A stretch of DNA of 12,139 nucleotides from Actinomycetota bacterium (GTDB taxonomy: Bacteria > Actinomycetota > Actinomycetes > Nanopelagicales > Nanopelagicaceae), in assembly GCA_009924185.1 (NCBI GenBank), contig RFSC01000015.1, positions 1 to 12,139 of the forward strand. The letters are read 5' to 3'. Position 1 is the first letter of the stretch; each line of letters begins with the position of its first letter. Of the stretch, positions 6,701-12,139 are shown one piece after another. A program made the translations under genes and the position numbers. Below the pieces are notes generated by a model. It saw nothing but the letters and a program-made list of their open reading frames with translations. It did not search any database and was not told the DNA's origin.

Positions 6701-8920
6701 ATGTCTGAAAGGTTGTTGGAAGGTCTTAACCCGCAACAGCAATCAGCGGTTACACATTTTGGCGGTCCGCTGCTGGTGGTAGCTGGCGCTGGATCTGGCA
6801 AAACCCGAGTACTCACCAGGCGCATTGCTTATCTGATGGCGGCCCGTGATGTTCAACCATATGAAATTCTGGCAATTACCTTCACCAATAAAGCAGCTGG
6901 AGAGATGAAGGAGCGGGTCTCCGAGTTGGTTGGCAATCGTGCCAAAATCATGTGGGTCTCTACCTTTCACTCTGCCTGCGTTCGAATTTTGCGCCAAGAA
7001 GCGGTGCGACTTGGATACTCATCAACATTTTCAATCTATGACCAATCCGATAGTTTGCGTTTGGTTACCTTAGTGATGCGGGATTTGAATCTAGATCCAA
7101 AACGATATGCCCCACGTGGTGTGGCATCTGTTATCTCTAACGCTAAAAATGAGTTACTAGGGCCAGCCGATTATCGCAACGCTACTCAAAATCAATTTGA
7201 AGAGGTTGTTGCAGAGGTTTATGCCATCTACCAGCAAAGATTGACCGCCGCTAATGCGATGGATTTTGATGATTTGATTATGAAGACCGTAGAAGTCCTA
7301 CAGCGCTTTCCCGAAGCCCGTGCCCGCTATCGTCATCGTTTTAAACATATCCTGGTCGATGAGTATCAAGATACTAACCACGCGCAATACATTTTGATCA
7401 GAGAGTTGGTCGGCAGTGATTTAGAGGGAGTTCCAGCTGCACAGCTCTGTGTTGTCGGCGATGCGGATCAATCAATTTACGGCTTCAGAGGCGCAACCAT
7501 CCGTAACATCATGCAGTTTGAAGAGGATTACCCAGATGCAACAACTGTTTTGCTGGAACAAAATTATCGCTCTACCCAAAATATTCTAAGCGCAGCCAAT
7601 GCGGTCATCTCACTTAATGAATCCCGCAAGGAAAAGAACTTATGGTCAGATGCAGGAAGTGGTGCCAAACTCACTGGTTTTGTCGCTGAAAACGAACACC
7701 ATGAAGCAGAGTTTGTCAGAGATGAGTTGTTTAAACTGCAACGTGAAGGAATCTCTAACTTTGGTGATACCGCAATCTTTTATCGAACCAACGCGCAATC
7801 CCGTGTTTTTGAAGAGGTATTCATGCGGGCGACTATTCCTTACAAGGTTGTTGGCGGGGTGCGCTTTTATGAAAGAAAAGAGGTAAAGGATTTATTGGCT
7901 TATCTTCGGGTGATTGTTAACCCTGATGATGAGGTATCTATGCGCCGCATCATCAATACTCCAAAAAGGGGAATTGGTGACCGGGCTATTGAAAACCTGG
8001 AAGAGCTGGCAAAAAAAGAGGGCATATCTTTCTGGCAATCATTAAACCGTGCCTCAGAAGCAGGGCTTACCCCAAAAACCTCCGCAGCGCTCTCCTCTTT
8101 TGTTTCGCTAATTCAAACCTTACGAGTCCTTGAAGAAGCAAAATCTCCACCCTCCAATATAGCTGCAGCAGCACTTGAGCAATCTGGGTTACTTGATGAA
8201 CTACGCGATAGTCATGATCCTCAAGATGAGGTCAGAGTAGAAAACTTAGAGGAGTTAGTTGCTGTTGCAGAGGAGTACCAAGAGCGAGAGGTTGATGAGG
8301 GCGAAGAGATTTCACTTGCTGGCTTCTTAGAGGATGTCGCTTTAGTTGCAGATGCCGATGAAATTCCTGAGGGAGAGGATCATGGCGGTGTTGTCACTTT
8401 GATGACTTTGCATACCGCCAAAGGTTTGGAGTTTCCCACTGTTTTTCTAACCGGCATGGAAGAGGGTGTATTTCCGCACTCCAGAGCATTAGGAGAGAAG
8501 AAAGAGTTAGAAGAGGAGCGCAGGCTGGCATATGTTGGTTTAACCCGCGCCCGCGAGAGATTGTTTTTGTCTCGCGCCGAATATCGATCCTCATGGGGCG
8601 CACCTAATTACAACCCACCCTCCAGATTCCTTGATGAAATTCCAGAGAGTTTGATTGATTGGAACAAGAGTGAGAGTGGTTTTTCATCTCCACCTATCAC
8701 TAGAAAAAAGTTCACACCGCCACCACTTCCGAAAGCAACTGGAAAACAATCACTAAAGGTGCAGTTGAGTATTGGTGATCGAGTCACTCATGACACCTTT
8801 GGTCTAGGAACTGTGATTGCAGTCTCAGGAGAAGGGGATAAGGCGGAGGCAACAATTAACTTCGGCAGCTATGGCGACAAGCGATTGTTGCTCCGATATG
8901 CGCCAGTCGATAAGTTATGA
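6701..8920 (+). CDS. pcrA: ATP-dependent 3'-5' DNA helicase PcrA/UvrD1
   Basis: A superfamily 1A helicase for nucleotide-excision repair and removal of proteins or stalled forks from DNA. From the chosen ATG it has 739 residues, the usual PcrA size. Motifs in order: Walker A AGAGSGKT (28-35), Ia ITFTNKAAGEM (about 59-69), Walker B VDEYQD (219-224), GDADQSIYGFRGA (253-265), QNYRST (287-292), TLHTAKGLEF (569-578) and VGLTRAR (612-618). The end (about 690-739) is the small Tudor-like PcrA domain that contacts RNA polymerase in relatives (GDRVTHDTFGLGTV). An in-frame ATG at 6668 would add eleven residues, but the family homology begins at the later ATG, and a -10-like box lies between the two. 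It is divergent from the deacetylase and ends three bases before sucC. The M23 peptidase gene I recall after uvrD1 in relatives is absent. Confidence 0.97.
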   Translation: MSERLLEGLNPQQQSAVTHFGGPLLVVAGAGSGKTRVLTRRIAYLMAARDVQPYEILAITFTNKAAGEMKERVSELVGNRAKIMWVSTFHSACVRILRQEAVRLGYSSTFSIYDQSDSLRLVTLVMRDLNLDPKRYAPRGVASVISNAKNELLGPADYRNATQNQFEEVVAEVYAIYQQRLTAANAMDFDDLIMKTVEVLQRFPEARARYRHRFKHILVDEYQDTNHAQYILIRELVGSDLEGVPAAQLCVVGDADQSIYGFRGATIRNIMQFEEDYPDATTVLLEQNYRSTQNILSAANAVISLNESRKEKNLWSDAGSGAKLTGFVAENEHHEAEFVRDELFKLQREGISNFGDTAIFYRTNAQSRVFEEVFMRATIPYKVVGGVRFYERKEVKDLLAYLRVIVNPDDEVSMRRIINTPKRGIGDRAIENLEELAKKEGISFWQSLNRASEAGLTPKTSAALSSFVSLIQTLRVLEEAKSPPSNIAAAALEQSGLLDELRDSHDPQDEVRVENLEELVAVAEEYQEREVDEGEEISLAGFLEDVALVADADEIPEGEDHGGVVTLMTLHTAKGLEFPTVFLTGMEEGVFPHSRALGEKKELEEERRLAYVGLTRARERLFLSRAEYRSSWGAPNYNPPSRFLDEIPESLIDWNKSESGFSSPPITRKKFTPPPLPKATGKQSLKVQLSIGDRVTHDTFGLGTVIAVSGEGDKAEATINFGSYGDKRLLLRYAPVDKL
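8888..8916 (+). promoter_or_regulatory. candidate promoter for leaderless sucC
   Basis: TTGCTC (8888-8893), a 17-base spacer and TAAGTT (8911-8916) lie in the last codons of pcrA, and the sucC ATG begins seven bases after the -10-like box. This would start an independent sucCD transcript at or beside the ATG, useful because TCA-cycle genes need more expression than a helicase. The -35 match is only partial (TTG). Confidence 0.4.
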
Positions 8921-8923
8921 CCC

Positions 8924-10087
8924 ATGGACCTTTTTGAGTATCAAGCAAGGGATTTATTTGAAGCCAGCGGCGTTCCAGTTCTAGCTGGTGCGGTCGCAAC
9001 CACCCCAGAGCAAGCGCAACAAGCCGCTGAAAAAATTGGTGGCAAAGTAGTTGTAAAAGCTCAAGTAAAAATTGGTGGCCGTGGAAAAGCTGGTGGTGTA
9101 AAGCTGGCAGAAAATCCTGCTGATGCATTTGAAAAGGCAAAAGCAATTCTAGGAATGGATATTAAAGGTCACACCGTTCACAAAGTGATGATTGCTGGCG
9201 CAGCTCCTATCGAGAGCGAGTATTACTTGGCGATTCTTTTGGATCGTGCCGCCCGCAGCTTTTTAGTAATGGCCTCTGTTTCCGGTGGAATGGATATTGA
9301 AGAGGTAGCTCACAAAACTCCAGAGAAGTTAGCCAAGGTGCATGTTGATCCAAATGAGGGAATCTCCTCGGACAAAGCGCTAGAGATTGTTCGAAAAGGT
9401 GGATTCCCAGCTGATGTTGAAAAAGCGGTCGCTGATGTATTGGTGACGCTTTGGAAAACCTTCAAAGATTCTGATGCAACTTTGGTTGAGGTTAACCCAC
9501 TTGTAAAGACCACCGATGGTCGCATCATCGCTCTAGATGGCAAGGTCACATTGGATGACAACGCAGCTTTTCGTCACCCACATCATGAAGCATTAATTGA
9601 TCACGCTGCAACAAACCCACTTGAAGCTTTAGCAAAAGAAAAAGATCTGAATTACGTAAAGCTTGATGGCGAGGTAGGAGTTATCGGTAATGGTGCGGGA
9701 TTGGTTATGAGCACCCTTGATGTTGTCGCCTATGCAGGAGAGAAATTTGGCGGCGTTAAACCAGCCAATTTCCTTGATATTGGTGGCGGAGCCTCAGCCC
9801 AAGTTATGGCTGATGGATTATCAATCATTCTTGGTGATCCCGCAGTTAAGTCAGTATTTGTAAATGTATTTGGTGGAATTACTGCGTGTGACGCTGTCGC
9901 AAACGGAATCGTTCAGGCACTAAGCATGCTGGGTGATAAAGCCACAAAACCAATTGTTGTTCGACTTGATGGTAATAATGTTTTAGAGGGTAGAAGGATT
10001 CTTAATGAGGCCAACCACCCATTGGTTCAACAACTAGACACTATGGATGGGGCAGCAGCAAGAGCTGCAGAATTGGCGGCGAAGTAA
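8924..10087 (+). CDS. sucC: succinyl-CoA synthetase beta subunit (ADP-forming)
   Basis: SucC with SucD interconverts succinyl-CoA and succinate while forming ATP or GTP, the substrate-level phosphorylation of the TCA cycle. The protein has 387 residues, the normal length. The N-terminal ATP-grasp domain begins MDLFEYQARDLFEASGVPV and contains Lys45 and the glycine-rich GGRGKAGGVK at 51-60; the metal-binding EVNPL is at 189-193 and Asp205 lies in ALDGK. The C-terminal CoA-ligase domain contains GNGAGL (255-260), DIGGGA (285-290) and VNVFGGIT (313-320). Nucleotide preference cannot be read by eye. It starts three bases after pcrA without a ribosome-binding site, and sucD starts two bases after its stop. 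Confidence 0.98.
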   Translation: MDLFEYQARDLFEASGVPVLAGAVATTPEQAQQAAEKIGGKVVVKAQVKIGGRGKAGGVKLAENPADAFEKAKAILGMDIKGHTVHKVMIAGAAPIESEYYLAILLDRAARSFLVMASVSGGMDIEEVAHKTPEKLAKVHVDPNEGISSDKALEIVRKGGFPADVEKAVADVLVTLWKTFKDSDATLVEVNPLVKTTDGRIIALDGKVTLDDNAAFRHPHHEALIDHAATNPLEALAKEKDLNYVKLDGEVGVIGNGAGLVMSTLDVVAYAGEKFGGVKPANFLDIGGGASAQVMADGLSIILGDPAVKSVFVNVFGGITACDAVANGIVQALSMLGDKATKPIVVRLDGNNVLEGRRILNEANHPLVQQLDTMDGAAARAAELAAK

Positions 10088-10089
10088 CC

Positions 10090-10980
10090 ATGGCGATTTT
10101 TCTAGATGAGAACACCAAAGTAATTGTTCAGGGAATGACCGGTTCAGAAGGAACCAAGCACACCCGCCGCATGATTGCTAGCGGTACCAAGATTGTCGGT
10201 GGAGTTACCCCGGGTAAAGGTGGTCAGGTAGTTGAGATTGAAGGTAAATCTCTGCCGGTTTTTAATTCTGTTTCCGAAGCTGTAGCTGCAACTGGAGCAA
10301 CCGCATCAGTCATCTTCGTGCCACCAAAGTTTGCAAAGAGCGCGGTAGTAGATGCGATTGATGCACATGTACCTTTGATTGTTGTAATTACTGAAGGTAT
10401 TCCAGTCCATGACACCGCAAGCTTCTGGGCCCATGCGCAAAAAGTTGGGAAATCAAGGATTATTGGACCAAACTGTCCCGGATTGATTAGTCCAGGTAAG
10501 TCAAACATTGGAATCACTCCATCAGATATCACTGGGCCAGGAAAGATCGGTTTGGTTTCAAAATCTGGAACTTTGACCTATCAAATGATGTACGAACTTC
10601 GTGATATCGGCTTCACTACAGCGGTTGGTATTGGTGGCGATCCAATCATTGGCACCACTCACATTGATTGTCTAAAGGCTTTCCAAGATGATCCAGATAC
10701 TGAGGCGATTGTGATGATTGGTGAAATCGGCGGAGATGCTGAAGAGCGCGCTGCTGCATTTATCAAGGAGTATGTAACTAAACCTGTAGTTGGTTATGTT
10801 GCCGGCTTCACCGCTCCAGAGGGCAAAACAATGGGCCATGCCGGTGCCATTGTCTCTGGCTCTTCCGGGACAGCTGAAGCAAAGAAAGTGGCGCTAGAAG
10901 CAGCGGGGGTTAAGGTCGGTAAGACACCAAGTGAAACCGCCAACCTGCTTCGTGCCATTATCACCTCAAGTAAGGGATAA
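10090..10980 (+). CDS. sucD: succinyl-CoA synthetase alpha subunit
   Basis: SucD is the CoA-binding, phosphohistidine-bearing partner of SucC. At 296 residues it is full length. The N-terminal CoA-binding Rossmann domain shows VIVQGMTGSEGTKH (about 11-24) and GGVTPGKGG (37-45); GPNCPG is at 126-131 and SKSGTLTY at 157-164. The active-site histidine is His250 in GKTMGHAGAIV. The ATG lies two bases after the sucC TAA with no clear ribosome-binding site, so the two subunits are probably translated in a coupled way, which suits their 1:1 complex. A DUF6350 membrane protein gene follows nine bases later. Confidence 0.98.
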   Translation: MAIFLDENTKVIVQGMTGSEGTKHTRRMIASGTKIVGGVTPGKGGQVVEIEGKSLPVFNSVSEAVAATGATASVIFVPPKFAKSAVVDAIDAHVPLIVVITEGIPVHDTASFWAHAQKVGKSRIIGPNCPGLISPGKSNIGITPSDITGPGKIGLVSKSGTLTYQMMYELRDIGFTTAVGIGGDPIIGTTHIDCLKAFQDDPDTEAIVMIGEIGGDAEERAAAFIKEYVTKPVVGYVAGFTAPEGKTMGHAGAIVSGSSGTAEAKKVALEAAGVKVGKTPSETANLLRAIITSSKG

Positions 10981-10983
10981 CTT
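10978..10983 (+). promoter_or_regulatory. candidate -10 box for the DUF6350 gene
   Basis: TAACTT overlaps the sucD stop codon and is followed by six bases and the ATG at 10990. This is the TAnnnT-to-start spacing also seen at whiB, pcrA and sucC. There is no recognisable -35 box, and AAGGG directly before the ATG is too close to serve well as a ribosome-binding site. Transcription from sucCD could equally suffice. Confidence 0.3.
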
Positions 10984-10989
10984 AAGGGC

Positions 10990-12129
10990 ATGACCCGAAC
11001 CTGGCTTGTGGCGTTTCAGCAAGCGGTTCGTAGCCTCACCTTAATTCTTCTTCCTTTGGCTTTTATCTCCCTGATTACTTGGGCGACCGCTGGTAGCTCG
11101 ACTGGAAATACCGCTGATCCTTTGCGGGCTGCAATCTGGTTTTTCTTGGTCGCACATCACATCCCATTGGATCTATCTCTTTCAAATACCGCGCTCTCTG
11201 GAAATTTAACCTTCTTTCCAATTGGCGCACTATTAATTCCATTCCTTGCGATTCGCAGCGCCTACCAACGGATGCTCAATGTTTTGGAGCAACATACTCT
11301 GCGGGATAAACGTAGCTATGTTCTCTCGTTAGCCTTTATGTACGCACTTGTAGGCAGCCTGATTTCTCTTTTTGCGTTGGGAACAACGGTACAAGCTCAG
11401 TTTTATTTAGTTTTCCCGGTGCTATTTCTCGTTGCCGCGGTTTCAGGATTTCTTGCCAGCAACCTACTTCCAGAACATGCTCTGCAATTTCCCTGGCAGC
11501 GCGGTTTAAGAATCGCTTGGATTTCAACATTAGCGATGATTGGTTTTGGTTCTCTGATTTTTACGTTATCTCTGATTTGGCATTTTCCAACTGTATTAAA
11601 TCTGACCCGGGTAATTGAACCTGGATTTTTCGGAGGTCTCGCCTTTTTTGCGATTCAAGCTCTTTACCTACCGAACTTTGCAGTATCCGCATTGAGCTAC
11701 ATCGCAGGCAGCGGAGTTGTTATAGGGGATGGCTCATGGCTTAACCCGTTTGTCCATCGTATTGATGAGATACCAGCAATCCCGCTACTCGGAGGCCTGC
11801 CAGTTAACTCTTACCCACCTCTGATAATGGGCGCGGCATTTGTTGTGTTTCTCGGTGTTGTCGCAGCACAATATGGAGTAAACACTTACTTAGATAAAGA
11901 GGAGCAAAAGCGATATTTCTTTTCTAGCGTGGGTTTTGTATTTGTTCTAAACCTAATTGTGGGCCGGGCCGCCAGCGGGGAGTTGTTGTCAGACAATCTT
12001 TCATCAGTGGGACCACATTGGTGGCTTTTGCCAATAATTGTGAGTATGGAGTTTGCTGTCGGTATATTGATTTGGATTTTGATTCCTAAAGTTAAGCAAG
12101 CGGTTAAGGATGCTAGAAGTGGAGCATAA
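10990..12129 (+). CDS. DUF6350 / PerM-type polytopic membrane protein
   Basis: A 379-residue inner-membrane protein with about ten hydrophobic segments (roughly 11-34, 45-60, 74-92, 110-131, 137-160, 172-197, 210-232, 276-297, 309-326, 343-366) and a short Lys/Arg-rich C-terminal tail. Segments such as FLVAHHIPLDL (52-62), FFPIGALLIPF (75-85) and LPNFAVSALSYIAGSG (227-242) fit the actinobacterial DUF6350 family as I remember it. Its position after sucCD also matches Mycobacterium PerM (Rv0955), which lies between sucCD and purN-purH and is reported to be needed for cell division and persistence. No enzyme motif is visible and the biochemical role is unknown. The next gene, outside the window, is predicted to be purN. 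Confidence 0.8.
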   Translation: MTRTWLVAFQQAVRSLTLILLPLAFISLITWATAGSSTGNTADPLRAAIWFFLVAHHIPLDLSLSNTALSGNLTFFPIGALLIPFLAIRSAYQRMLNVLEQHTLRDKRSYVLSLAFMYALVGSLISLFALGTTVQAQFYLVFPVLFLVAAVSGFLASNLLPEHALQFPWQRGLRIAWISTLAMIGFGSLIFTLSLIWHFPTVLNLTRVIEPGFFGGLAFFAIQALYLPNFAVSALSYIAGSGVVIGDGSWLNPFVHRIDEIPAIPLLGGLPVNSYPPLIMGAAFVVFLGVVAAQYGVNTYLDKEEQKRYFFSSVGFVFVLNLIVGRAASGELLSDNLSSVGPHWWLLPIIVSMEFAVGILIWILIPKVKQAVKDARSGA

Positions 12130-12139
12130 AAAACTCACT

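Noticed and set aside
10224..10532. Minus-strand open frame inside sucD
   Set aside because: Antisense to a complete, conserved sucD; no family features.
1..12139. CRISPR array, mobile element, phage or defence island
   Set aside because: No repeat-spacer pattern, transposase, integrase, terminal inverted repeats or defence genes were seen; composition looks uniform by eye.

Overview
The window looks like a compact piece of core chromosome from a streamlined, moderate-GC (mid-40s % by eye) actinobacterium. The freshwater Nanopelagicales/acI type is a plausible guess, not a proven one. The actinobacterial assignment rests on a WhiB3/WhiD-type protein, an actinobacterial GuaB3, a DUF6350/PerM-type membrane protein before the expected purN site, and gene order. 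The order whiD, guaB, guaB3, guaA, pcrA, sucC, sucD, DUF6350 matches, in compressed form, what I recall of the Streptomyces and Mycobacterium chromosomes. Most adjacent genes overlap or lie within about 45 bases of each other. No tRNA, rRNA, CRISPR array, insertion sequence or phage gene was seen.

Layout. Positions 1-75 hold a strong GC-rich hairpin that can terminate transcription from both sides. It is followed by a minus-strand whiB3/whiD-type gene. An intergenic space of about 120 bases separates this from a divergent plus-strand MerR-type regulator with a cobalamin-binding C-terminal half (CarH/LitR-like, with the W-x9-E-H photoreceptor motif). Next come three tightly packed purine genes: a short IMP dehydrogenase without its CBS (Bateman) pair, the GuaB3 paralogue, and GMP synthase. 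A secreted cyclophilin-type prolyl isomerase follows and converges on a minus-strand PIG-L/LmbE deacetylase. The deacetylase is divergent from a PcrA/UvrD1 helicase, which runs into sucC, sucD and a roughly ten-helix DUF6350 membrane protein. The window stops ten bases after that gene.

Functionally the window joins GMP synthesis (guaB, guaA), the succinyl-CoA synthetase step of the TCA cycle (sucCD), DNA repair/replication (pcrA), redox or developmental regulation (WhiB) and probably light/B12-responsive regulation (CarH-like). The most interesting points are the CBS-less IMPDH beside a GuaB3 that lacks the catalytic cysteine, the B12/light-type regulator directly upstream of guaB, and a recurring TAnnnT box 6-7 bases before start codons that points to leaderless transcription of several genes. 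I did not find a clearly new multi-gene system; this is mainly a housekeeping region with some unusual details.
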